A DNA stretch of 64,000 bases, taken from Phyllostachys edulis (lineage: Eukaryota; Streptophyta; Magnoliopsida; Poales; Poaceae). The DNA lies in assembly GCA_036346405.1 (NCBI GenBank), contig CM070548.1:65248877-65312876 (forward strand), written 5' to 3'. Both the position numbers and the translations under genes were made by a program. The notes beneath the pieces were generated by a model that made no database searches, was not told the DNA's origin, and saw nothing but the letters and a program-made list of their open reading frames with translations. Within the stretch, counting starts at the first letter, position 1; every line of letters starts with the position of its first letter. Below, in pieces: positions 46,508 through 58,256 of the stretch.

Positions 46508-47760
46508 TCAGTCTCTTGTGCAATCCTCTGAGAAAAAGAATCCTGCGAAAGAGTTGAAAATTTTAGACAATGCAATGAGATAACACAGGCTCTTATCAGT
46601 AACTAGAGGAAGAAAGAGGAGTTGCAGTGGTAGCAGCCATTGCAAGATCTCTACAAGTGGATAAATCAGGGTTGACTCTAGTTTAACTTGAGATCCAGAA
46701 CACAGTGATTTCAAAAATGTGATCCCTGATAACACTTTATCTATGTACTAAATTAGTTTGCATGGCCTGGTCAACCAGGCGATTCGGATTAAAGAACAAG
46801 TTGCTAACCCTACAAAACTGTATCTATTTTTTTCACTGGTTATCTGACAATTGCATTCAGAATTGTCCACTGACAAGAATCTGCAAGAATCGCGTTTCAA
46901 AAAACAAAAGAATCTGCAAGAGAAACCCCTTATTAAAAAAATTCTTCAAACTTAACCGTTTGCATCCGAACGCATTGATGCATAAAGACATGTGCGAGTC
47001 CAAAGTAAGGCATGGTTCATGACATAGAACAGTGTAACCATAACACAGAGCCATCAGGGTTTTTGCCAAATCTGAAGAAAATCAGAACAACAAATGGAAC
47101 TGATCATGAATTTAAGATCCATCAAGAGCAGGAACAAACTAAGCATACCGAAGAAACCATTCGCATGAAAGGGAAACAAACCAAGCCTACCAAAACAGAA
47201 CGTCTGCACGGAAGGGAACAAAACGGCCACAAACTAAAGGAAAAGGTGCAAGAAACAGCAGAGTTCAGAGCGCGAGGCACCCAAACCAAAAGTCTCTCTA
47301 TCTCCGGCTTGAGAAAAAGAAATCTCCCTATCTCCTTCCACAGATTCCCCAGAACATGCAAGAACGACACAATAAACTCCGCTGCATCTCGCAGAACCGG
47401 GAACAAACGGCGGAGCTCTGCAAGAAACTACCGGCAAACCTGAAGGAAGGAACCGAAGGCTGGAGAGGACGGCGAGACGGGAAGAGGGCGAGGAGGAAAG
47501 GAAGAAGGGAAGTAGTGAGCTCACAGTCGACGAGCCGAGGAGGACGGCGATCGAGGAGGACGTGGAGAAGAATCAGAGGAATAACCGCTTCAGCTCCGCT
47601 CCTCCTCTTTCTCTGGCCCGAAGAAGAGGAGATCGAGCGAGGACTAGGCGCTGTCTGTGTTTGTTTCTGCGCGTCTGACTGCCTCGCTTCTGTGTGTTTG
47701 TGCGTGTGCGTGTGTCGCGCTTTGCATGCCAAGTGTACGCAGGGGGAAGCGGGCTGATGG
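46508..47760 (-). promoter_or_regulatory. 5' leader and probable leader intron of the bHLH gene
   Basis: Reading the minus strand, a GC-rich, pyrimidine-rich leader (about 47750-47440) ends CTTCCTTCAG|GTTTGC, a possible donor. A possible acceptor TTTCGCAG lies at 46543, 35 bp before the start codon. The implied leader intron is 46543-47439 (897 bp). Its sequence is AT-rich with no coding potential. TATA-like AAATAAATAGA lies at about 47818-47828. Leader introns are common in plant bHLH genes, but without transcripts this is inference. Confidence 0.45.
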
Positions 47761-47829
47761 TTATGTACTCATCCAGGCCAACCAAGCCTTCGTTTTCTTT
47801 TGTGTATACCCATTTTTCTATTTATTTTT

Positions 47830-48272
47830 TGGGCTGCAAATGATAAGGACCATGATGAGATGTGTAACTGATGTACAAAAAGTTATTGCCCGACGGTATA
47901 CCATTTCCTTTCTCACACATAAAAGTACGTGGGCGTACATAATTGCCTCATTATGTGTTTGAGATTACCCTGGTCATTAATTTTCACCATTGCAGTAAAA
48001 AAATGTGGGATACCTAAGAGAATCTAGATATCGATTTGATTAAGAAGAAATAGATACTCAAATACAAGTCGATAGAAGACTCGAACATAAGCAGTGGGGG
48101 TGTACTCCAACACCTCTCACCAAATGAACTAGAAATGGTTCCTCACTGTTACAGTAGGGTTGTTATGGTTTACTATGCAATCGCAGTAATCTTACATCTC
48201 ATAATGTAGATAGATGTTCTTGATATACTAACATGAGATCCTTCTTCACATGAATGACTTGAAAATGCGATG
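47830..48272. other. Intergenic DNA, nothing recognised
   Basis: AT-rich sequence between the bHLH promoter region and a solo LTR. No frame or repeat structure stands out. Confidence 0.5.
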
Positions 48273-48961
48273 TGTCGTAGGGACGGCCTCACCAGCCCTA
48301 ATGATTCGACGAAGACTACAAGGCCCTTACCCCCTGAAGGCCATGACCCAGAGGCGTGGCCCGAAGCCCCCCCGGGGGTACCAAGTACTCCTTCGGGAGG
48401 CCCCCGAAGCCCACGCGAAGGCCACCAGAAGGCCCGCGTGGGCCGACGACCAGAGGCGCGACAGGGGACCTCCCCGAGGGTATCGGGCATACCTTTGGTG
48501 AGGCTTTGAAGGCGGTGCGAAGGCTTCCAAAGAACCGTCGAGCACTACAAACCTAGGAGTCAGGAGTTCCTCAGGGCCACCTCAGGGGCGTCGAAGGGTG
48601 TTCGGGGCCCCTCGGCCCAGGGACACCCTGCACAGGGCGAAGGGCGGAGAGCATCGGTGGATCGAGCGTACTAGCCAGATGGACCAAGACCAGAAAAGTC
48701 CATCATAAGCCGAAGGCTACACACAGGGAAAGGAAAAGCCCATACGACCCCTATAGACATAGGGCCTTTTAGAGGTAGATCTGTAATATCATGTACCAAG
48801 TTGGAAGGTTATAAATAGCCATCAACCCATGTAATGAACAAGACCTTTTTTGAGGAGACAATCAATACACATTTACTTCTCTTAACAACCGATCTCCCTC
48901 TAAAGATCCCCTGATTTCCGTGGTCCCCTTTTTATATTGTTTAACCCTCTTTGCTACAACA
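48273..48961 (+). repeat. Solo LTR (689 bp), unassigned family
   Basis: It starts TGTCGTAGGGACGG and ends TTGCTACAACA. The flanks cgatg (48268-48272) and caatg (48962-48966) match in four of five bases. Inside are a TATA box (GGTTATAAATAGCC, 48811) and a following pyrimidine-rich end region, in the order expected of an LTR read on the plus strand. No primer site or coding DNA is attached. GC-rich frames at 48250-48556 arise from the first half and are not genes. Confidence 0.6.
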
Positions 48962-49849
48962 CAATGCTTATTTCTTGACGCGTTTCGGTGGAAATGCAAC
49001 GTTGTCCTTTTGGGCAAATAGCTAGCTCTCACGTCGTTTTCCCCAATAGCCTCGAGGGGATTTTTTCCCTTCTTGAGCGTATAGGTGTCGCAAAAAGAAG
49101 AGATATAGATTCCATACGGACGATCTGATAACCCGGTGATTCTTTCACATCGGGACAGCAAGGATAAAGAGAGAAACAGTGAGAGAAACGAGCGGATCAG
49201 CACTGATTAATCCTGCACCGCTGCTTAGGTTAGGTGAAGTTTCGGATTAGGGTCGAATCGACGGAATTAGCCGAAAGCTTGGGGGAAAGATTGCCTAGGG
49301 CAGTAGATCCGAGTTAATTCGTCAAGGCGATAGATTTATTAAAATGGGATTTTGCTCTGGTTGGAGCTTGGAGCTCGCATCTCGGGATCGACAGCAACGG
49401 TATTGCGCCATTTTTAATCCCAACCGAGCCGTTGTCGCAGTCGGGCTTGCTCTCGCTCGCATCGCACGCGAAAAGTAGGAGAAAAAGAGACGAAACGATG
49501 GGGGAGCGAGTCCAGCAAATGACCCAACTGTCCCTCGTAACCGTTGATGTATTTGGTGCCCGGTCAACGCATGCATGTCTCTCTGGTAAATTCTAACCGC
49601 TGCGATGGGTCTGTTCCAGTGCAACTATTTCTGCTACAAACACTCCCTCTTTGCAGCTCTTGTAAGGTGTACTGCTCAGCGGCGAAGCTTGACCAAAGAT
49701 AAAGAGGGGTAACCTATAAAGATGGAACATCAACATTGGAACACTAAACCTTAAACTTACAAGGTGATGGATTTGAAGGGGGGTAAAACTAATGATTTTT
49801 TAGCTTACTAAGTAGTATAAGTTACTAGCTTCCTAACGATGCATATAGC
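48962..49849. other. Intergenic DNA, nothing recognised
   Basis: Mixed-composition sequence without a supportable gene. A minus-strand frame at 49203-48862 and another at 49624-49322 have no recognisable domain. Confidence 0.5.
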
Positions 49850-50018
49850 CAGGGGCGGAGCCAGCGTCTCTATTACCCTGGCAAGTGCCTGGGCTTCGTG
49901 GCTCCGCCCCGGGCGGCAGCACCGGCGGCAGTTCCTGCATGAAGCTGGGCTTCCATGACTGGAGGTCTCGGTGCAAGGGACTTGCCCAGGCTTCACATGT
50001 CCGCTGGCTCCGCCCCTA
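49850..50018. mobile_element. hAT-type MITE, 169 bp, with perfect 8-bp target duplication
   Basis: Termini are CAGGGGCGGAGCCAGC and, inverted, TAGGGGCGGAGCCAGC: 15 of 16 bases match. The 8-bp catatagc flanks it on both sides (49842-49849 and 50019-50026), the duplication length of hAT elements. It has no coding capacity. The clean ends suggest a fairly recent insertion. Confidence 0.88.
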
Positions 50019-50026
50019 CATATAGC

Positions 50027-50878
50027 CATAGAGATACCAAAACGGTAGGGGGCCGCGGCCAGGTTAGCCTGCATGAAACTCCGCCCTCGATACTACTCAT
50101 CATTTGCTCGAGAAAGAAGATATATACTACTCGTCTAGGAATTGTCCGTGCCATGATCGGCACTAGGAACTGAGAAATTTTAACGCAAGAGCATCTCCGA
50201 TATACCCCCACCGTGTGTAATAGCTCTGGCAAATTCATGCGATCGATGTACCAACTGAAGTACACAGGCAGTAACTTAATCTAAAGCTAATGTGCATCAG
50301 TGCGCGCATGCACTTACCATCTACTACTTTAGTTTGATTTAGTAGTGTTGTAAAAGAGAATCTCCCTTGTGCAATACCCAGGGGCTTTCGTACCGTACGT
50401 GAGTTTTTAATCTCTCTTGTGATGCAGGAGGCGGCCAAGCTGCTGCATGCGTTCTAGATCTGCTGGATGGCTGGATCTTCTAGGTCTGCCGCATGCGTTC
50501 TTAGACTTGCTATGACGTCGTTCTAGACGTTGGTGGCTGGATATATTTCCGCTCGAGGAGGCCCAGTCCTGAACCACGCGGCCTAGCTGCAATGCCACTT
50601 TCGTCGTCCGTGATGTGTTAGCATCCAAATTGGCAAGAGTCAGCCAATTGCAGATTGTAATGTGCACCCAACCGATGATGTATACAGAATCATATCCAGG
50701 ACTAGCTAGGTTGATGTTGTTGGAGGAATATATGGGTAAGGCAAGCTCAGGAGATGATAGCTAGCTGAGTCACTTTGCTTTCAGCCAAAGCACATCTTTA
50801 CCCCATTGCTTGCCACCAAGGCGATTGACAGTTTCTCTATCTTGGCCATGGCTCGGTTGTGCAGGTAATCAGCCACAT
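50027..50878. other. Intergenic DNA, nothing recognised
   Basis: There is no supported gene. A short imperfect repeat containing ccgcatgcgttcttagac / ctgcatgcgttctagatc occurs at about 50440 and 50490. Confidence 0.5.
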
Positions 50879-50951
50879 GGGGACGTAGCTCATATGGTAG
50901 AGCGCTCGCTTCGCATGCGAGAGGCACGGGGTTCGATTCCCCGCGTCTCCA
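50879..50951 (+). tRNA. tRNA-Ala (anticodon CGC)
   Basis: Seventy-three bases fold as a complete cloverleaf. The acceptor stem is GGGGACG/CGTCTCC with one G-U pair and discriminator A. The D arm holds the GCTCATATGGTAGAGC stretch. The anticodon arm is CTCGC-TTCGCAT-GCGAG with CGC at positions 34-36. The T arm is CGGGG-TTCGATT-CCCCG. The internal A and B boxes are intact and no intron is present. A run of seven T begins 10 bp after the end, a normal Pol III terminator. It reads GCG alanine codons. Confidence 0.97.
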
Positions 50952-50960
50952 AACTACCTA

Positions 50961-50967
50961 GTTTTTT
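50961..50967 (+). terminator. Pol III terminator of the tRNA-Ala gene
   Basis: TTTTTTT follows the tRNA 3' end by about 10 bp. Confidence 0.75.
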
Positions 50968-51310
50968 TGTTGTTGTTGTTAGCCAAATGATCTTTCAGCT
51001 CTAGTTCTTTTTGTTGTTGTTCTTTCCAAATGTTCTTTCAACTCTAGTTCTTTTCCTTGTAACAACTTACGCCTGCACCACGATAGTCCATCTCTACCTG
51101 CAGTCAAGCAGCCTAGATCATTGTGCTTTTTCTTTCCCCGTACTTGCAAAGGGACATAAATCCCTCTGCGTAGGATCGTGTATGTCAAAGAGGCGAATGA
51201 TGCGAACACATTTTCCCTCAAGATATTTCAAGATTGCTTTACTCTAATAGCTATGAAAAATTATATAGACCAGGAAGTTTGGACAAAAACCTTAAGGGTA
51301 TCACTCATAC

Positions 51311-52896
51311 TGAAGGGATACAGGTAGGCTACGATAACAACAATTTAAAATTTCTACCGCGTAAACCAGGAAGCCAAGCAAGAAGATGATCACAGATCGT
51401 TACCACTAGACGCGTAGAGCAGCTTGGTCCGACGAAGAGCGCGTCGATGTACTGATCGTAGTCGATCGTCCAGCGTCCTCGCGAGTCGATCGTCTCCTCC
51501 AGCACCTCTGCAGTTCCTTGCGAAGATCGCGGATCGTCCTCAAGCGCAACAACGTAGAAGTGCCTTTATGGTATCCACACGTCCAGGGAAGGAACAACCG
51601 TACGCCGGTGTGCTAGCACCAAGTCGCACGGCAAAGCTCTCAAGAAGATGGCAGCTAGGGTTTTGGGAGAGCAACTCACGTCAACTCTTCTTCATCCCAA
51701 TAGCCTCATGCATCTCTTTATATAATGCCCGTGACGGATCCTATCCGAACATGCTTTACGAATCGTATCCGTACTGATTTGTTCCAACCCGTTAAGTATG
51801 TGACCCGTTAGGTTCATGCGTAGTTCGGTTGTGACTCGGAAACCCTTTCCGACCACGAGTCGTAGCGGTTCCTAATAGGACATAACGATTTTCGAATACA
51901 CACAAATTATATCGGACGAACCTTAATGCAATATGATCTACGACCAGATCCTCATCACTTACGACCAGGTCCTATCTCTATACAACCAGGTCCTATCTCT
52001 ATACAACCAGTTTGTATTTGGTCACGACCAGCTCGTAACTGCTTACGACTTGGTTTCGACCACTCTGTGATTACGTTCGACCAGTCTACGACCAGCTTGT
52101 ATCTCCATACGACCAGTCCGTAACTAGTCGAACTAAGCGACCTACTCATGTATTCTCCCTTTGCCTCGCAATATCTGGTTGAACTCCAGGTGAGATGTTG
52201 TGTCATCCATGGACTGTTCAATACTTTCTCGATCGAGTATCGGATAACCTTATGTGGTCGAATTCTTGACCACGATGCTATGGCCATGCACTTTCTTTAT
52301 CCCACCACTTGAGGGCCCCGAGATATCTCTCATGTTATGTTAGGAGGGTAAATCCCATATCCCACCGATCACATCTCTCTGCATGTTTTATAGCATACCC
52401 AAAAGCTACCTTTATAACTACCCGATTCTGAGTAGCGTTTGGTAACCCCTAAGAGTGCTATTACACATGTAGGAAACCATTCGATCTCGTGTCTAAGGAT
52501 TATACATCATCATTGCTTGAGACCAACTAATGACATATAGAATTATAACAATCTCAATAGTGTCTCAAGGTGGGTCTTATCCAACACCATGTTCTCTAAC
52601 ATGTGTCCACATTATCGATTCGATATCTCTATATCTATATTTGGTGAAACATGGTCATCAATCAATACATGTCTTTGATCGTAGAGTCACTAGTGCTCCG
52701 ACCAGTGACTTTCGACCAAGGATATCTTTTAGAACGACATTATCATAAGTTAAAAGAGCTTCACCAACAAGTCACATACTCGTTAATCTTCATAACTGAT
52801 GATTCATTCAAGGAACAAGATAACATATTATCAAATATTGTGAACATAATGAAATATAATCATCTCTATGATTACCTCTAGGGCATATTTCCAACA
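51311..52896 (-). repeat. Solo LTR of a BARE/Angela-type copia element (1586 bp)
   Basis: On the minus strand it starts TGTTGGAAATATGCCCTAGA, the well-known beginning of BARE-1/Angela/RIRE1 LTRs, and ends TATCCCTTCA. The 5-bp catac flanks both ends (51306-51310 and 52897-52901). No internal sequence remains, so it formed by recombination between two LTRs. The block at 51950-52130 repeats the phrase acgaccag about ten times. Confidence 0.9.
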
Positions 52897-52901
52897 CATA
52901 C

Positions 52902-54399
52902 AAAACTTTTTCACACCTATTACAAAATACTCACTCAAGGCTTGAAGAGATGAGAGGCATCGCTCACCATCCTTCCCTTTTATAGAGGAGGCAAGCAACT
53001 CCATACCATTGATCCTACCTACCACACATGTGTGGCTCAAATTCATCCACTCGATATGGACCCTATGCAAAATAGGCATCTATCAAGCCCACACCAAAGG
53101 GTTTCAATCACTTAACACACGCATGAATGCTTTTCAAAGCACATAAGCCCGAATACATTAAATCTTTATCTCATCAGCTTCTCTATGACCTGCACTGCCT
53201 TTCCAAGCGCCACGGTTTAGCTTCTTCATCATTTCTGGTATTTGACAAAGTACCAAAATACATTTGTCTTGACCCAGTCACATCCTTTACTTGCAAGCAA
53301 TCCTCATACTTGCACATGTAGGTCCACCAATGGCTTGCCTTGTATCGGCAAGTATTTCCCATTCCTGTTCCCACCGGACCACCACCGTACTTGCACCAAC
53401 TAAGCCACTTGATGCAACCCATCGCTCAAACATTGCCTTCCACATCCTTGTCCACTATGTGCCTCCATGCGCTACCATGTGCCGTGCTTGAGCTTAACCA
53501 TTTCACCTGACATCTATGACTGCTCTGGACCTTGGTTCTCCCAACCAAGTCCCGATCCACCTCATCGTTGACCATAATTGACTCCAAGCTACCTGCACAT
53601 CTAAAGACCAAGAAACCGTATTCGGGCATAAGTTCTTCACAACTTGACTCACGTTAGTCAAAACATACATCCTGCAATCCATTGCATAGACCCCAAAGGC
53701 CTCAAGTCAAGCCACAGCTAAAACTCTTTAAAAATCATCAAAGACATGCTCTCTACTCTCTAGACCAATGACAAGTTCACTTGTCCGTTCCGTTCCCTTC
53801 GGATCATTCGGACCTAGGTATGATCCGGATCATCTGATACATACAAATTTCATCCCTTGCCAAAATCTAGACCTTCTGTCCCAATTGTCTGTTCGCTTCG
53901 GATCATTCGATACATACAAATTTCAGCCCTTACCAAAATCTAGACCTTCTGTCCAATCGTATGTTCACTTGTCCGTTAGCTGCGGATCATCTGATTCATA
54001 CAACACAAAACCGACTCCAATTTTAAAACTCTTTTCAAATCATGTCAATTGTTCATCACTAACCATGGGACCTTCTCACATGGTCCTACACTCTGGAATT
54101 GAACTTCCATTTTTCAGACCATTATGAGATGTTCTTGTTACTACTATACATATATGTACTGTATGTACTCCATGCTTAATTACTAAGCTAAATATGTTAG
54201 AGATCATGGTTCTCGATTCTCACATTACTCGTCCACACAGCACATGATTTTGTTCTCCCCAAGCTGTATTGTGCCCCAACGGCCAACCCAACGGCGGAAC
54301 CATCAATGCAAACCGATCGATCAAAGAACGTGCTATACTTTCCACGCATATAGTGGTAAAAGTAAAACTCTATCTATTGCTCGCAATCACAGCGCAATT
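52902..54399. other. Repeat-like DNA without gene; tandem repeat at about 53790-54000
   Basis: No coding domain is seen on either strand. The composition and C,T-rich phrasing resemble old LTR DNA, but no termini were found. From about 53790 a unit of 70-90 bp (cttcggatcattcg ... atacatacaaatttca ... aaaatctagaccttctgtcc) is present in two clear copies and a degenerate third. Confidence 0.45.
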
Positions 54400-54579
54400 G
54401 GGGAAAAAAGGAAAAAAAAAGTCCATTTTCAATCCTCAACGATTGTCCTAGTCCGATATTCAACCTCCAACTCCAAAACCATCTAAAACGCAACCACCAA
54501 CTCTCAAAACCGTTCTTTTTTCACCCTTCAGCCTTCCACCCCCATTTTTTCTGACGTGGTGGTGGTTTTCGCTGAGTAG

Positions 54580-55630
54580 GGTGGGCCCACATGTCAGTCC
54601 CCCTCTCCTCTCCCTTCTTCCTCCTTTTTCTAGCTCTTTATCCCCCCTCTCTCAAGCCGACCACCACCGCCGCCTACTCCCCCTCCCTCCCTATCTCCCT
54701 CCATCTCCATGCCGACCACTACCGCCTCCTCCTCCCTCCCTCCCTCTCCATGCCTCCACCGTGCATGACCTAAGGCCCACTAGCCATACAGAGAGAGAGA
54801 GAGGGGGGGACAGAGAGAAGGGAGATAGAGCAGAGGGAAGAACTGAGGAGGGGAATAGCACACGCTGTATGGCAGTTGGACTTGGGGAAGGAGAAGTGGC
54901 CACAGCGCCATCGTCGCCTCACCCACTGTGCGGACTACGCTTTCTTCTGTGTCGCCTCGCCCACCACCTCTCCTCTCCATTCCCCAGTCATCTTATCTTC
55001 CTAGGCCAAGCCAAGCTCGCGGTGCCACACCGTGTCATACCGGCCGCCGCTTCTGCCTCGCCGTTTCGCCAAAGCCGATGATCTCCTTCCCAAACCACCC
55101 GTGTCACAACGTGTTCTAGGCTTCAAGGAAGTGTTTCCTTCAATCAGTTTCATCCTTCCCTATCTGAAGCTTATCGCACCCTGTCTTCTCCAAATCTGGC
55201 CAGAATCGTCGCCGCCGCTGTACTCTCACTGGTGAGCCTCTCTTCAATCCCTCCTTCCCTTAGCATCTCCTCATGTTACTCTTCCTTCCCCAACCTCTGA
55301 TTTTGGGCGCCCTTCGCCTCAGCACCGCCACACCGTGGAGCTCGCTTCGCCACCCTCGGCTCTCGTCGCCTGGCCACCACCGAACATCTCAGCCTCCACC
55401 GTCTACTTTGGTGAGCTTCCCCCAATTCTCCTCATGTCCATGCTCACCTCTGTTTCTTCCCTCTTTTCCTCTAACGCCGCCACCACTTCTCCTTCCCCAA
55501 GTCTAGCCATCGTACACCACCATAGGTCCATGTCCGGGCGTTGTTGCCATCGACGCCACCACCCACTAGCCTCCTCCCCTTAGGAATCCATTTACGAGAT
55601 CGCCGACCCCTCTCCATGTCAGACCCTAGG
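54580..55630. other. CT-rich, GC-rich stretch, no gene supported
   Basis: Long pyrimidine tracts (CTCCCTCCCTCT) and CCGCCACC runs give overlapping proline- and serine-rich frames on the plus strand (54581-55081, 55273-55583). Phrases such as ACTGGTGAGC and TTTGGTGAGC resemble splice donors, so this could be a captured leader or gene fragment, but no domain is readable. Confidence 0.4.
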
Positions 55631-56037
55631 TGTTGAATACTCGAAATCCTCATGTGTGTACCATACTAGTCCCATGATTAGTGGTTAGTACACATATCCA
55701 CAACATTGGCATACACATTCATACACAATTACATACAATATGAAACAAATATAGTATATAAAATTAAGTGATTATATAGTTTACAATACAGGGGCTGACC
55801 GGCCAAATTAAAAGACAAGTATCAGAAGTAGTAGCGAAAATTTAGTAGCTTAAAAGCAAAAGTCCAGTGGCATGCCTATCCAAACCCTCAAGCAACCGAC
55901 AAGGAGTAAACCCTAGAAAGACCTGTCCCCATACCCCTGGGTACCGGGACCGAAGAAGGCGTCATTCGGCATGTGGTCATCCTCATCCTCTGAATGACAA
56001 TTTAAGCAAGATTGAGTACATTACGTGCTTAGCAACA

Positions 56038-56182
<145 letters not shown>

Positions 56183-56689
56183 CTAACAAGGGGAGGCTCT
56201 ATGCTACAATTTGTTTTCAGCATTAAGCAAATTTTATTTGCAATATCAATACATAGTATTTTGTAATGGAAGTTCAAAGAGAAGTTAAATAGATAAAGAA
56301 TCAACGAGTAAGTAACTTGATAAATAATAAATCACAACCCTCCTTGGCTGCGACCAACACCTTATTTTCAGCCATAGACATACCACTCAATCCAAATATC
56401 ATCCAAAATATCCATCCAACTTTTCCAACAAAACTGTTTTTGTAAGAATAGATACTATACTCGTTAAGACTACACTAAGCATGCTCATGACTGCGAGCAC
56501 GGCTATTTAAATAGATTTCCACTCTGTAGAGGTGTACAACTGTACCCACATCATATGAATTCTCTAGTTTATCCGGTACCTGTCGATACCACCGCACACA
56601 ATATTATAGTATGCAGTCTAGAGCACGTATCAAAGCCTTTACATCACCTAGTACCAACCTTGCACTAGCTATAGGATCAAGGATAACCG

Positions 56690-58256
56690 ACTAGAAGTGG
56701 GTGAATAGGAGGTTTTTAAACTTTTTAACAATTTATGCCAAATAATAACTTAGTCTAAACAATATACAATTCTAGCTAAGCAATTCAACACAAGAAATAA
56801 GCAAGAAATGTAAATACGGAAATGGTAAAGATTAGAAATAACCACAATGAGACAAAGATGTTTTTCTCGTGGTATCAAAGACTTGCCGGTCTTCACTAGT
56901 CCACATTGAGGAAGCTTGACAACTCAAGTCGGCTCCACGAATTAAGCCTTCCCTCGATCACTATTGGTTGTTCTTGCTTCGCTCTGGAGATGGCGAACAC
57001 CAAGCCAATCACAATCTTGGCACCGGGTCACTTCACAAGCTTCTTGAAGAGATCACCATGCGATCACCGCCAAGCCGTCTAGGAGTTCAGCAAAAACTCC
57101 AAGAGTAATAAATCGTTGGCCTTCGCTTGACGGCACTCAAGTGCAAGAGGATCAACTAGGATGAGTAAATGCACTTGAATGGACTCAACACCTCACAATG
57201 AATGCACAAGAGTGTTTTTAATGTTGAGAGAATGCTCAAGGCTCTAGAGATGATAAATGAACTTTTTCTACTTGTCCTTGAGCAGGTGGAGGGTTATTTA
57301 TAACCCCCACCAACAAATATGACCATTGGGGAGGCAATCCCCAACTTTCAGCGAAATGCGGTATGACCGCCATCTAGAAGCGCAGATGCGACCGCATCTA
57401 TGTCGAAACACGATGAACGGCTAAAGCAGAGGCATTAATTACTCGACATAGCCGTTGAAAATCCCGTATTGGTACGACCGCCAACCAAAGTCTTGGTACA
57501 ACGTGCATCGCCAGATCATCTTGCCTGAGAGGAGCGGTACAACCGATCGTATGGTTTCCAAAAACTCCGAAATGACATGCTCTCTGTAAAATACGTGTCG
57601 CCTTATAAAAATTGGTACAACCGCAGAACGCTACGACCGTTTCTCAAATGTGGTACGACCGATTATCAGGGAGAGCTCCGAGCCAAAATGCATCGGTTCT
57701 GGTTTTATCAAACCGCCAACTAGATATCGAACGACCGCGGTCTTGTAGTACCGCTCAAAAAGCCGGTCGTCTTCAGATTAGCGCTTCGATTGGTGAAGCG
57801 TTCAAAACTCAGTATTACCGCCAAGTAAAGTGCGGTCATACCGCACCAAGCGGTACAACCGCCTGTGTAACTGCGGTACTACCGATTTTTGACAAATGCA
57901 CTTAGAGCTTTCAAATTTCAAATTCAAATGCATGCATGACCCTAAATTGATCCATATGACACAAGAACATGCTGTCAAGCTACTAGTCACGATCCCTCTT
58001 AATAGTACGATATTTAACTTATAATTCGATCTTCCAACCATTTCTCATAAGACCGGTAAAATATAAAAAGGATCCTGGACTACTTGTACCTTGTCTTGAG
58101 CTAGTAGATCTTCAATGAACCCTTTAGCATGCATCTTTATGTCATCAAAACCACCAATGAGACTTAACCTTGTAAATACTCAATAAACACGTTAATCCCA
58201 TATTTACATATTGTCATTAATTACCAAAACAATTTTTAGGGGCCTAGATGCTTTCA
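56690..58256 (-). repeat. Solo LTR of the element D family (1567 bp)
   Basis: It aligns with the D LTRs (13293-14883, 31867-33476) throughout. It is flanked by perfect 5-bp duplications ctagc (56685-56689 and 58257-58261). The left terminus reads TATAGGATC instead of TGTAGGATC, one transition in the TG end. It carries the same CGGTA/TACCG palindromic array (57355-57890). No internal DNA remains. Confidence 0.92.

Noticed and set aside
50810..51004. Open frame overlapping the tRNA-Ala gene
   Set aside because: The tRNA cloverleaf explains the sequence; the frame has no domain.
54581..55583. Serine- and proline-rich frames on the plus strand
   Set aside because: They are low-complexity CT-rich DNA, with no domain and no convincing gene structure.
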